DNA of 64,000 nt from positions 124,001 to 188,000 of the forward strand of contig VZRR01002064.1 of assembly GCA_013398015.1 (NCBI GenBank), written 5' to 3'. Numbering within the stretch: the stretch's first letter is position 1; each line of letters starts with the position of its first letter. The stretch is from Oreocharis arfaki. Lineage: Eukaryota; Chordata; Aves; Passeriformes; Paramythiidae. Below the pieces are notes generated by a model that worked only from the letters and a program-made list of their open reading frames with translations, was not told the origin of the DNA and ran no database searches. The position numbers and the translations under genes were made by a program. Below are positions 25,321 through 37,798 of the stretch, piece after piece.

Positions 25321-28300
25321 AAAAAAGGAAATTCAAAATACTACTGGAATTTTGAGGAATTTCCCATCCATGAACAGAAGCTAGATGAGATAATAATATC
25401 CACTAATATAGAAAGAAAAACACAAGCAGAAATTATCACTTAGATGAAATTATTTTAAGAAGTCAGGACACTTCTTGTAGTGTTTACTATCTTGCATATT
25501 GTTCCAAGATTTCATTCTGTATTTCCTGTAATAAGGAACACCAGAACCTGCATTTTCACAACTTGTAGTTACCTCAGTTTGCTGCCTGTGAAGGTCCAAA
25601 TGGAACAACCATTTGTCAAAGGAACAACCTCCTCAAGCTCAGGCGTTCTGTACAGCTTTTCCTCCTCTTTATTTTCTAGTAAGACATGCACTGCAAATTT
25701 TTCCCCATGAACTCATGGCTAGAATTCCTCTCCCCTATTAGCTGTTTACTTTCATAGACCTTGGAACTGTATTTTTTGGACCTCTCTGTTTCCTTAAGAT
25801 CCCTATCTGTCACAATTGCCCACACTAGGCAGCAGGCCAAAAAAAATTTGACTGGATATGCATGTGATACACATGGCCCACGCACACAGCATCACATGAG
25901 CCTTGTTTCCATAGGAAACTAGACAAATAAGGTCCCCATAAAACTCAGGATGAGAAGCAACTACACAGTTGAGCTGGTTTTAATAAATCCAGTATTAGTA
26001 CAACAGATCTTCTTTTAAAAGGGAGGTATAAAACTTAGTTCCCAGTTTGTACACCTTACCTGGACACAATTTTGTTATAAACTAAAACACAGAATAGCAT
26101 ACATAAATGGATGGCATCACTGGCTTATATTAATATATTGCCAACAAGTATCTCTATCTACAGCATAGGTAAACAGAACACTATACCTAGTAACTCACTC
26201 AGACAAAAAAAAAAAAATCTTTTATGGTAATGTCAAGGTAATGTCAATTTCCACAAGGTTTTTCCTTTAATTTTGTTTTCCAGATTATCAAGCAGTACGA
26301 AACCATAGTCAAAAGCTCCATCTAAAAACCACAGCCCAAAAGAAATAAATTCATTGTGAATCCATTGTTTTCCTATGCTTCTGTTTCCTGACTACAAGCC
26401 CTACCTGAGACTTACACTGACAACTTTTAAGGAAGATACATTTCCATGCAAGTGTTCTGCACAAACAGGAGCCTTTTCTTCTGTAAAGGTATTTTTTACA
26501 AAGCGTTTCTCTCCTCTGCATGTTTGTTAATCTTTGCACAATCTGTCTTGAAGACATCTACTAAGAACAGCAACTCAGGAACTTAAAGACAGTAAAGCAC
26601 ACATGCATGAGCTTTACCTCATGCAAAGTCCTCTGTGGTCTGCAGCTTTGAAAAGTTAACAGGTATGAAAAGCCACAATAACAGGAGAGCTAGAACGTAA
26701 GTGTGACCACAAGATGAAGTAATGGGAAACTGCTCTAGCTACAAATTTGCTTCCATTCCACACTACAAAACAAGTCAGCTGAACCACACAACTACAAAGG
26801 ATAGCCAGTGAACTATCACCTACTGGTTCAGTAAATCAGTTTTAGTATTTCTCTGTTCTGATACACAATGCTCTAAGCTTCAACATCTCCTGGTATCATC
26901 TGTGAATATTCAAGCAGCCCTTCGGAAAGAGTCCTTAATTTATATGGGGTCACATAAACAGCATTAAAAAAAAAAAATCGTAAGTTGAGGCAGAGCTCAC
27001 AGGTTCTGCAGAAGACCAAGAGGTTCCAAGCTCTGAGACACTGTGTGGGACCATTTACCAACACAGGCCCTCCACTATCAATAGAAAAACCTTTCACCAG
27101 CATCACTGCTCTTTCCCCAACAGTTCCAATGAGGGATGAATGCCTTCTGGGATTAAAATCAATGGATTTGTTTCTTATTCTGCATTTATTAAGCCTTTTG
27201 CTTCCTGTCCAGAAAGAGCCTTTGCACGTCGAGACTGATTCATCAGCTCACCATTGTTTGAAGCATTTAAATGGTCCTTTTAAAGTTCATAAGGGAAAAG
27301 AAATTTAGGCTCATTTGAACTGGAGCTGGTTAGTTGCTATTCTTTAACAAGCCAATATTAAGGCCATCCTTGACTTCTCAGACCACAACAAAGTTGCCAC
27401 ACCAACTGAGAAATATTTTATCTGTTCTGGATAAAAAAAGACTCTTTGGTGAAATCCAAGATGTTCCAACCTAAATATGATTATGAATAGAACCAGTAAT
27501 TAGTAATAGAGCCTATTCTTGCTTTGCAGCTTGTTCCTTTTCCAGCTCTCCTTCTGCACATGCTTTCCAGCACTTCCTCTGCTCTTCTGTGGACAACTTT
27601 CAGGCAAAAGTTTTTTGCTAGAAAAAGTAATACTGTTCTTCAAACCATACCTGGATAACCATGCATGCTGACTTATTTTCACTGTGGTTCTGTAATTTTC
27701 CATCCCTGAGGGGACAGCTAGGAGCAGGACACTACCAGGAAAATATCTCATTTGTGTAAGTTGCCAAATGACATGAATCCTTGGATTTGGACATAGGATC
27801 TCTGAACTGTACATGGAAAAACGGATTCTGTAGATTGGGATCTGTGAACTAGTCATGAGAATCTAACGGGGGAATTATGGAGGTCACTATCTGGAAGTCC
27901 AAAGAGTGAAGTTAAGGCATTGGACATCCTGTCACCATGGGGACGGACAGCTGCGGTATCACTAATATTTACTGACAAACAGAATACAGCATGCCAAACA
28001 ACTACACCCTGCAACAGCAAGCATTGTTCCAGTGCTGCAGTGCTGGAACAAGATATATGCAAAAACTTCATGAGTTTTTTTTTTTAAGTAATGTCAGCCA
28101 AGACCCAAGGTATACCTTCTCAGTTCTCATAATCTCAAGAACCTTGCAAGCAGCACAACATGAAACAAAAATACATACGTACAGTATATTGTGGTTCACT
28201 TCTTCAAGTTTCACATTCTTAGTTCTCTCTACTCAGCTTTTAGGACAAACTTCTGCTCCCCTATTCCATACTTTTTGCTGCCTTTACTGTTTCCCACTCC

Positions 28301-31179
28301 AATTCTATCCACTTTACCCACTTTATTGAGATCTACCCATTTCCTTGCCCCCCTTAATTCAAAAGCTTGCAGATACAAAACAGTGCCCCCGGCCCCATAG
28401 GCAGAAGGAAGCTTCCATTTTCCTAGATCTTTTCTTCAACCCATGTGGTTTTTCAGTTCCAGCCATATCATCTTCAGACTCTATTCTCCTGCCACTCAGC
28501 AGCAGCTGGGCAGCTGCCCCTGCTGACAGAAGCCCAAACTGCAGTCCCAGCTGCTGAAGCTAACCACCTACATCATCTATGCTCAGATATTTTAGCTGAC
28601 AAGAAAGCATTATTTTCACTCTCTTGCTCCAAGGGCACTAATGACACATTTCCAATTCTAATACTATGATTTTTTTATGAACATGTATCACATAACATTG
28701 CAAGGAGAGAGATAGAGTCGCTGGTATTCATCTTCAAGCTCAACAACTGGGAGTCCAAGTTCATTAGCAAATGCAGAGCTATCTAAAAAGGCAAGGTTAC
28801 TGACTTCGAAATGACATTTTGCAGCTTTACTTAGGACTACAAGGTAAGAGTCTCCTAAGTATCCAATCTTTGCTACTGTTAAAACCACCCATCAGCTCCT
28901 TGTCTCAAAACGGGTATAGACTATCAAACTTCTGATAACCTTCCTTTCATAATTCTCCTGTGATGGCAAACCACAGAACATTTCAGTGCCACAGTGCAAG
29001 TAACCACAGTACCAGAGGACTGCCGAATCAGTCACCCGTATTTATCCAGAGACTGAAGACTGTATTTCTGCACTGAAAAGGCTTGGTTTCTTTAGGGAAC
29101 CCCTCAACAGGCATAATTCTGGGAGGTCTCTGTCACCTTGATCTCTCCTGGACTGCAGCCAGGACAAGCCAGCATAGCGGTCTAATAAAAATTTTAGAGC
29201 TTACTGGAGAAAAAAAAAAAAAGGTAATATGTTTTAATGCCCTTTTCCCAAGTTAGGAACTTTAGCCTCCTATCATGTCTGCCCACATTAATTAAGAATC
29301 ATTTAGCCAATTCTGAAGAACACATTAATGTAACATTCAAAATGGTCACTGGAAAAAAATATTTGCAACCATCTGTTAGTTCAAAATCTCTCATGATCTT
29401 CAAACCGAATTCAGACTGCAAGTGTGATCTCCAAATTGTTCTGTATTCTGTAGACAATACAGTATTCTAAAATTTGTGTACTGCCTCCAGCTTGATCCAT
29501 TACAGGAACATCTCCAGTTTGCTTCACATGTGCATTAAACATTCTTCCCTTATCTATTGTCATAAATTTTTCATAGATATTGTTCGAAGGACTGTGAGCA
29601 AAACCCAAAAGCATATGATGCAGCAACACCTGACATTGTAAGCCATTTTCTTTTTGAGATTGTCTGGCTAAAACTTCATGTGCTGCAGTGAAAAAAGTTT
29701 CAAGACAGAGCCTCTTTAAAAGCAGGGTTCAGTGGGAAGACAATGAGATGTATGGTATTTCTCTTTCAAATAAATAATTAATTTTTAAAAACCCATCTTT
29801 TTTTCCACAAAGAAAATTGCAGTCGAAAGCCTTTCTAAGCACACTGATGGTGCAAAACAAAGAAATGCTTTATTTTAGGACTCAGTTCTTTCAAAAGAAT
29901 TGAATTCTTTTTGTGCCCAAGGTCTCTTATTTCCTTTCCCACTTCCTCTTATTTAAATTGTATCAAACATACAGTGATCCCCATTCTCTGCTACTTACTC
30001 CCACCTCTGCACCAGCTCCTCTGCTGTGGGAAGAGAAGCATCCATGCAGCTGAACAGCAGCCCACTTCAGGAAACCAGCCCAACAAATGAACAAGAGAAG
30101 GCATCTTCTCAGCCATATCTCCCCACTGAGTCTGTTAGCTGTGCAGCCTCACAGGCACTCACATCAGAGCAGTGCAGGCATGATGCACCAGCACCATTCC
30201 TCAGCCAGGGACAGAAACCGCTTGAATCAGCAGTGCCACTAAAATCGCACGGCTCATACAATGCTGACTGCTGCAAGCTCTGCTCTGAAGGATGCACCTC
30301 TCCTCTTACACACTGCACAGTGCTTGGAAAGACTCTCTACCCACACCCAAGTCAATCAGACTGCAGGCTAAAAGTGATGGTCCTGTCATCCCTCTCGACC
30401 AGCAGGCATATTTGATCTGGTGCACTTAAATCTCCTGTAACATGAGTCAAATCAGCTTGCTGAAACACTGGAAAATGAATTCACCATTGACAAAAAGTTA
30501 ATTGCCTCAAGAACGACAGTGAGAACAGAACACCTGGCCATATGAGCAGCAGAGCTGCTGTTCCAATAGTGAGTACAGTTAGGCTGGATAACACAAACTG
30601 AAGCTGCAAAAGAACTGAGAACTGTCACCTCCAGAGAAGATGCCTGAGACTCTGAAACTGTATATTCCCCACTCCCAATTAAAGACGAGACAAAATTAGT
30701 TTTAATAAAAATAATTAAAACTTCTTGCAAGCGTCCCTTGTTCTCAGGAGACCTGCTTGATTATTTGGCTAATATTCAATTGTTGACTTAATGTATCTCA
30801 AAAAAACCATAAATAATACATGAAAAAAATAGTAATTATTACTCAAGAAGGCATCAAACCACTGAGCTTGAAAACTAAAACTGGATTCATACATGGACAG
30901 GTCAAACCACATTCTCATTACATAGAAAAAAGAAAGTAGCTCCCATACAGCCAAGATCAAACAAAACTTGAAGAGAGAAAGAATGAAATTCAGAAAAGAG
31001 CTCGAAGTCATACACTTCTTCTTCAACAAAGACATTTAAATTACCACTGTTTGCTAACAAAGACTAAGGAAATACCAGGATCTACAGAGTAACTGAAAAT
31101 TAAAGGTTTAAGCTGGGTCCTCTTTTATTCCACTTCTCTGTCCTGCACGTTACAGTCCTACAACTCACTATAGCATTTG

Positions 31180-31420
31180 CCTTTTGTGTAGCATATGTTG
31201 GCTTGTGTTCAACTTCAGATCCAAAACAACCCACACATTTTCTTCCTAAGGTCTGCTACTCAATCATGCGCCCCACATCCTGTATTTGTGCATTCAGTTA
31301 TTTGTAATCAAATGTGCAACCTCACATTTTTTATCTCTGAATCCTCTTTTTCAGATCTCAGTATCCATTTTGTTCAGATAATTTTAAATTGTAGCTTCCA
31401 CCTCACACACATACATGCAG
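31180..31420 (-). mobile_element. Possible ancient L3/CR1-like LINE relic
   Basis: Plus-strand phrases CTGTATTTGTGCATTCAG and CATTTTGTTCAGATAATTTT resemble the antisense 3' region of old L3/CR1-type LINEs. The similarity is patchy and recalled rather than aligned, so the call is tentative. Confidence 0.3.
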
Positions 31421-33198
31421 TCAGACAAGTTTTAACTGCTCCCATCTCTTCACAAGTACTTCAGACAAGCATCCTAACTTTACCTATTTGCAAAATTACA
31501 GTTCAAATCTTCCCTTCTCTTCCGGAAATTGAAAGCTCCTCCTGCTGGCCTTTTGTAGAGCTAAAGGCAAACCAAAATAAATACTTGCCAAACCAAGGAA
31601 ATAGAAAAACGCAACAGCAAGATTACTGGTATTTTAATTTCTTTTGGTATTTGGTGTTGAGACAAACAAAGCTCAGAAAAATCTCACTCTTCAGGAAGCA
31701 TAGACTAAGAGATAATTCGAAGGATTTTCCTAAAAGAAACAGTTTATCCACACTATCAGAAAGAGATAGAGTGAAATCAGATTTTCTTCTTCCCATGGCA
31801 ATCTGCTGCTCTGGCATAAAACCAGTGATTATTAATTATTTTTCTACTGCAGTTGAGGAATAAAACAAGCTAAGATATTAACCACAAAGGTGAGAAATCC
31901 AAAGGCGACCCGCAGTCACAAACATTCCTGATGATTCTTCTCATATAAAATTACCTTGAGAAACTACCACCATTTTACTCAGAGGTTTTTGTTACTTCCG
32001 ATCAGGTGTGATTTGCTTAAAGAACCAAAAGGTGGCTTTATTGCTTAAAAAATAATTTTAATGAGGGTAACTACTCAATTTTGATGTTCTTAAAAGACTC
32101 CATAACATGCTAGCAGCCAAAAGCAGATTTGCAAAGCTCTACATAAAAAGCAGTATTTCCCCATCCCACATCTCTTCAGCAGAAGTTCAAAGCAGATTTC
32201 CAGACTACTTGAGTCAGATACAGAACAGTTTGAGTCACCAGACTGCACAGTTAGATAATCTTGTAATTATTTCAAGTGACTACTGAGTATGAGAAAGACC
32301 TAAGAGATGTGTTAAACAAAACTCATGTATACATAGACGAAGATCCAGGCTAACCCAGTAACACCAGCAAGTATCTGTCAGTAGTACTGCCCTCAGAATG
32401 GGCAATTAATTTACTCTCTGAAGTTCACCTGAGAGTCCAAACACAAACGATAGCACTGTTACCATTTTCTGAGGTTGCTAAATATTTCAGTTTGAGAACA
32501 AATACCAGCAGAATAATACCATCACTCAATTCTTAATACTTTGCATTTAACTAACCTACTCGTATTCCTCACAGCCTTGGGAAAACAGTTGAGGGAGGGG
32601 GGATGGGACTGACATACACCCAAACCCCCAAATCTCTGCATTGTAGAAGGAGATAAATCAGACCCAACCAATGCAAAATAAACTAGTTCACCAAGCGAAC
32701 AATCTTCAGTTCAGTAAGGAATTCTTTCATTCCAGCGAGACAAAAAATAAAAGCAAAATTATGTATGTCTTCTGTGTACTCCTTGATGCTGCAAAGCTTT
32801 TGAGAGTCTTTGTAAGCCAATTTATTACTGACTGCATAGACATCGTAACTGAAGTCCTCATAATACAACATTGACTCATCTCTCTCTAGGTCATTCCCCA
32901 CGTTCTGCAACCAATGTTCACTACAACTCTGAACCACCTGCAGATGAGTCAACACATTCTTAATCCTACCTTTTTGATTTACCAGTAACTCAAGCTAGTA
33001 ATTGTGTTTTCCACTTCAATGAGCTAAATGAACTCAGAATTTTTCCTATCTGCTCTCTCAGTCTGGAATTGCCAGGTTGTTTATTAAATAACTACAAAGA
33101 CTTGCAAACTTCAGAACAGCAAAAGCACTGTTTTATGTGGCCAAAACTTTTTGAGAAGAGTTAATTCAACCTTGCTGATAACTAGCCCAGATTTACAA

Positions 33199-33320
33199 TT
33201 ATAGAATCGTTTAGGAGAAGGCCTTTAAGATCATTGAGTCCACCTTGTTTACTGAACACTTATTCTCTTTTTCCCCCACTCATTATCAAGCCTGCTAAGC
33301 CAACCCTCCTATTACCTCCA
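33199..33320 (-). mobile_element. CR1 LINE 3' fragment, degraded
   Basis: It starts ATAGAATCGTTTAGG, then AAGGCCTTTAAGATCATTGAG, a diverged CR1 3' end. Similarity fades after roughly 120 bp. Confidence 0.7.
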
Positions 33321-34073
33321 GATCCCTTCCCTTCTGGTTATGTGAGCCAAAAACTTTCTAGGGTGGTGCATCACAGAAAGTTTTCACAGGCACAGCTTAA
33401 GAGTTGAGACCAGAGCTCCCAGATCATGCAATCTCCTCTTTCAGTGTGGTCAGCAGAGTGCACTGCATGCAAGTACAGAGCTTCCAGTGGGAATAAAATG
33501 TATTGCACATTCAGGGCAAGTCACATTATTTATCCCCTTATTATCCATACCCATCACCACCAGCGGAATTAATGCTCCCCCTCAACATGTCCTCCAGCAT
33601 TCCCCACTTGTATCTCCAATTCATCTAGCTCAGCAGTTCTGAGTCTCCAGCCACTACCACTGCTTGTGATATCACCAGTCATGTCAGCTGGGAGGGATTC
33701 ATTACTTTTGAACTCTGAAGACCTGCAAGATCTTCAGCAGAATTGTTTAAGTGCTCTAGGTACCCATTCCTCAGTAAGGGGTGACCAACAATATGTTAAA
33801 TAATACAGCAATCAAAAATCAGATAAGCCTGTGGCATTTCCTACTTTCTATTGTTTAGTGCCTGAATTTAATAACAAAATAGGATGCAACATTTAAATGT
33901 GTAACATCTACGCTTGCATGAGACAAAATACGCAAGTAAGACGCAAGCTACTTTTCTAGAATATTAATCTTCATTTTGAAGCAGCACATGCTGGCACTCA
34001 CTGTCACAGCCAGGAGCACTGGAACTGATCATGAGCAAAACATCCAAGATCTTGTGCTGCTGCCATTAACATA

Positions 34074-34175
34074 ATCACAGAATTTTCCAAGCTGTAAGGG
34101 ACCCGCAAGGATCATTGAGCCCAGCTCTTACATGATGGCCCCTACAGGGATCAAACCTGTGACTAATACCATGCT
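34074..34175 (-). mobile_element. CR1 LINE 3' fragment
   Basis: It contains AATCACAGAATTTTCC followed by GGGACCCGCAAGGATCATTG and GCCCAGCTCTTAC, a short antisense CR1 3' end. A second CR1 piece in the opposite orientation follows about 140 bp later. Confidence 0.8.
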
Positions 34176-34317
34176 CTAACATATGCGATATGCTTCGAAA
34201 CACAATAAAGAGCCACCAGTAAGTGGACATAGAGAAGATGTAACAAAAATAATGATTTTGCAAGTTATCTTTAAAATTCTTAAAATTCGTAATACTCTCA
34301 TTCTGCACGATTCTTTT

Positions 34318-34571
34318 CAGTGGTACCCAGCGATGTGACACTGGGCAAACGGCGCAAACTGAAACACAGAAGTTCCATTTGAGTACGAAGGAAAATTTTC
34401 TTTTACTTTGAGGGTGACGGAGGACTTGAAGAGGCTGCCCAGAGAGGCTGTGGAGTCTCCACTGGAGATATTCAAAACCCACCTGGCTGTGATTCTGTGC
34501 AACCTGCACTAGGCGAACATGCTTTAGCAGGGAGGTTGGACTACGGGATCCCCTTCTGTGACTGATTCTTG
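34318..34571 (+). mobile_element. CR1 LINE fragment, sense orientation
   Basis: It carries the sense CR1 phrases AACTGAAACACAGAAGTTCC, GAGGCTGCCCAGAGAGGCTG, TGGAGATATTCAAAACCCAC and GGAGGTTGGACTA. The part from 34354 onward recurs almost identically at 35132, as part of a larger duplication. Confidence 0.88.
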
Positions 34572-34937
34572 TAGAGCCCTGCACAGTTCTCATTCATCCT
34601 ACAGTCCAAACAGCTAAGGAGTTCTGTCACCTTACATCAACAGCAAGCAAAATCTCTTGCACTATGAAAAATACACCTTGAAAATTGAATTTCCAGCCTT
34701 AATGCCTAATTCTGTTAATTTACAAGTGCAGGAAGTAACTTTTACATTACCCTGTTAAGTAAGTAGCTAGCCCTCTCTATGCAAAAGAGTATTTTTAAAG
34801 ACTTGTCTAGGTTTCGCAGTAATCAATCTTATCACCAACAGCTGCCCTCAGATGATGAATTTAAAGGTAAATAAATTGTATTTGTCCAGCATACTCTACT
34901 TCCTCAAGCTAACCTGACCTTTACCGACAAACACGCT
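34354..34937. repeat. 584-bp direct repeat, copy 1
   Basis: It matches 35132-35715 at a constant offset of 778 bases. The only difference I found by eye is T at 34755 against G at 35533. It ends directly at the N at 34938. Confidence 0.93.
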
Positions 34938-35131
34938 NAAAAAAAATTAAAAAATCGCCAATGCGAACGCGATTGTCCTTGGCACTAAAACGGCGCTGTC
35001 AATCGCCTTATCGGCTGACCGACGTCAGAACAACTCGCAAGTGCTACACGGTGCGAGGGAGTGATCGCTCTTCTCCCGTGGCTCCGTCTAAAAGACACAC
35101 GCACACAGAAAAAAGCGAAACGTGAGTCATN
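34938..35131. other. N-bounded 192-bp CpG-dense block between duplicate copies
   Basis: Single Ns at 34938 and 35131 bracket 192 bases unlike the surrounding intron. I count 19 CpG dinucleotides in it. It matches no avian repeat or RNA gene I recognise. The two Ns and the flanking duplicates suggest a scaffold join rather than native sequence. Confidence 0.7.
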
Positions 35132-35349
35132 GCAAACTGAAACACAGAAGTTCCATTTGAGTACGAAGGAAAATTTTCTTTTACTTTGAGGGTGACGGAG
35201 GACTTGAAGAGGCTGCCCAGAGAGGCTGTGGAGTCTCCACTGGAGATATTCAAAACCCACCTGGCTGTGATTCTGTGCAACCTGCACTAGGCGAACATGC
35301 TTTAGCAGGGAGGTTGGACTACGGGATCCCCTTCTGTGACTGATTCTTG
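35132..35349 (+). mobile_element. CR1 LINE fragment, second copy within duplication
   Basis: This is the same CR1 copy as at 34354-34571, not an independent insertion. The non-CR1 sequence downstream is duplicated with it. Confidence 0.85.
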
Positions 35350-35715
35350 TAGAGCCCTGCACAGTTCTCATTCATCCTACAGTCCAAACAGCTAAGGAGT
35401 TCTGTCACCTTACATCAACAGCAAGCAAAATCTCTTGCACTATGAAAAATACACCTTGAAAATTGAATTTCCAGCCTTAATGCCTAATTCTGTTAATTTA
35501 CAAGTGCAGGAAGTAACTTTTACATTACCCTGGTAAGTAAGTAGCTAGCCCTCTCTATGCAAAAGAGTATTTTTAAAGACTTGTCTAGGTTTCGCAGTAA
35601 TCAATCTTATCACCAACAGCTGCCCTCAGATGATGAATTTAAAGGTAAATAAATTGTATTTGTCCAGCATACTCTACTTCCTCAAGCTAACCTGACCTTT
35701 ACCGACAAACACGCT
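35132..35715. repeat. 584-bp direct repeat, copy 2
   Basis: This copy starts immediately after the N at 35131 and continues without a break into unique intron at 35716. It is therefore probably the copy joined to the exon 1 side. Confidence 0.93.
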
Positions 35716-36034
35716 TCCAAAATAAATAAATCATACGCACAAACGGAGTTAAGCCTTTATAATTTTCACACCTCAAACTCAGAAGCTGCTACGTGCAAAC
35801 ACTGCCGGAGCAAGGCCAATGGAGGGAAGAAAAAAAATCCATTTCAGGAACATACTGCCCTTAGAGGTTACTCTGCGCCCTCCCCTCGTGTCTCAGAAAA
35901 CAGAAAAAAGGCGAGAATATGCTCACTGCAGCGAGTTTAAGGTCCAAAGTGCGAGCGGATCACGGTACGAGGGCAGGGCGGAGCTGGCCCGGCCGAGCGC
36001 CCCGGGCGCGCAGCGCGGCCCGGCAGCGCCCCCC

Positions 36035-36035
36035 N
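36035..36035. other. Ambiguous base or gap mark in GC-rich patch
   Basis: An N follows a run of six C and separates a very GC-rich stretch (about 35940-36034) from more ordinary intron. It may be an unresolved homopolymer or a short collapsed gap. Confidence 0.6.
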
Positions 36036-36678
36036 ATCGGGCCGCTGCGAGGATACTATATAACTTCCCAGGTACAGGAAAGTCACCTAAAGACGATATA
36101 AACAACTTTAAACTTACAGTGGGAACCCCAAGAAGCCAATTATTCATTAAATCGTCTGAAATACACATAGCGTGATACAAATCCGGTGAAGCAGCACTCT
36201 TTACGGCCTGCAGAAAACGATGGCAATCCCATGAAACACTACACCCAAGTACAGAGACCATGGAAGAGGAGTGGTAGCGAGAAAAAAAACGAGAAAAATA
36301 ATCATCACCTATCTTGTTTCTGAGTAAGAAACACAACCCCAGTGTATATTATAGTTGTCTGGGGGCTTTTTTAACATTATGCCGTAAAAAAAACCTCAAA
36401 TCCAAACCAAAACCAAACCAAAACACCATCTAGCTAACGATAAAGGCAAAACCAAAACCCCTATTGCTGCTTCTTTAAGGACAGAGGAATAGAAACAATA
36501 AAACATTAACTGCCCTTCCAAAATTTCGGAATTCCCCTTTGTGCGGGGAGGAATAAAACTGGCACAACTGTAGTTTTATTTCTGCTCTTACCTGATTAAA
36601 AAGTAACCCGGGGCTCTGTACCTCCCTACCATGATGAATCATGGTCTTCCCGTACCGAGCCCCGCCGAGCAGCCTCAC

Positions 36679-36873
36679 CTTAAAATTACTGGAGTTGACC
36701 CACGCTGTTAATTCGTCGATCACTTTGTCAAGGCGCTGCTGGTCCTGCTCCAGATCGGGGGACCTCGCCGGGTCGCCCAGGTACTCCAGCAGCTCTTGGC
36801 CGACCTGCATCCTGCGGCCCACGTCCTTCTGCTGTACCTGCTCGCAGAAATAATCCATGCCGGCAGGCTCCAT
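36679..36873 (-). CDS. CLASP2: CLASP2 coding exon 1 (N-terminus, TOG1 start)
   Basis: This exon encodes residues 1-65 of CLIP-associating protein 2, a microtubule plus-end-tracking protein that binds CLIP/EB proteins and tubulin through TOG domains and stabilises microtubules at the cell cortex, Golgi and kinetochores. The protein starts MEPAGMDYFCEQVQQKDVG and ends WVNSSNFK. Both ends closely resemble the CLASP2-alpha N-terminus as I remember it, which has MEYFCAQVQQKDVG and WVGSSN. The start ATG has A at -3 and G at +4, a strong Kozak context. The donor follows codon 65 in phase 0 (AAG then GTGAGG). Reading past the donor gives unrelated residues, so the longer open frame to 36475 is intron. 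With the five downstream exons the frame is continuous for 214 codons plus 2 nt. CLASP1 is the alternative paralogue. Neighbouring PDCD6IP and the residue pattern favour CLASP2. Confidence 0.93.
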
Positions 36874-37750
36874 CTTCGGACGCTGCGGAAAAGTTTCTTC
36901 GTAGGAGAGCAGAGGGCCTCAGGGTCGGAAGCGCGGGCAGGGCAGGGCGGACGGCGGGGGCGCGGACAGGCCTGCCGTCCTCATGGAGCCGCTCCCGGCG
37001 CTCCCAGCCCCGGCTCCGCGCCCGCCGCCCCCATGCGCACTCGCACCCCCGCAGGGGGAAGCCCCCGGCGGGAAGGGAGCGCGGCGCTGCGCAGGGGTCG
37101 GGGGCGGCTGCTTACTCCTGCTCAGGGCTTTCCAGCCGCCTCCGCGCCGTCCCGAGGGATCCCGACAGGACTCCCCGCCGCCGCCCCTCCTCTTCCCGCG
37201 CCGGGGGACGGGAAATAGAGCTCGAGAACAGGCGCTGCGGCTGGAGCGGCTCGCAGGCACCCCGGCCGCGGGCTCGGGGGGTCGCCGCGGGAAGTGCTGC
37301 CGCCCCCGCTCGCTCTGCCTTCTCCCCTCCCGCCCGAGGAGAGATCTTCGGGCCGCTTCACGGGCACCGGCGAGGCCGGGGCGGACCTCTCATGCTCCTG
37401 ACGCCGCAGCCTCCGGCCCCTCCTGCCCGCCCGCGGCGCGGCTCCCAAACTTTCGTCCCAGCGGGTCTCAGCGCCGCCCACTCCCCTCTACCGCGGGCCG
37501 GACCGGACCGGACCGGGAGAGTCCCCTAGGAAGCCGCTCACGCTCCGCCGCGCCTTCCCCCGCCGGGCTCTGCGGCGGCGGCAGCACCGCCTCCGTCCCG
37601 TGGAAGTTGCGCCTCCCGCCGCTGCCGCCCCGACCGGCGCCAGGCGGACACACCGGGCGTGGCCCGCGCGGCCCCGCCTCCCGCCGCGGCTCCCGCTTCC
37701 CCTGGGAGAGCGCGCGCCCGTGCGGCGCCTCCGCCCCGCGCTGCGGCGGG

Positions 37751-37762
37751 ATGGATGGATGG

Positions 37763-37798
<36 letters not shown>

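Larger units (their letters stand above)
24654..36678 (-). other. CLASP2: CLASP2 intron 1
   Basis: This 12-kb first intron holds an A/C-rich tract (about 25190-25320), CR1 pieces near 33200 and 34075, an unexplained 222-codon open frame (31195-31863, plus strand), and the duplicated segment with single Ns at 34354-35715. A GC-rich patch with an N at 36035 lies about 650 bp downstream of exon 1. Its real length is uncertain because of the suspected misassembly. Confidence 0.75.

Noticed and set aside
30026..30415. 129-codon plus-strand frame in CLASP2 intron 1
   Set aside because: It shows no domain or family resemblance, and another frame is open on the opposite strand.
34075..34593. 172-codon minus-strand frame, and its partner at 34985-35371
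   Set aside because: They read antisense through CR1 and are partly duplicated by the suspected misassembly.
36475..36678. Extension of the CLASP2 exon 1 frame past the donor
   Set aside because: After SSNFK the residues lose CLASP similarity, and a good GTGAGG donor matches the phase-0 acceptor of exon 2.
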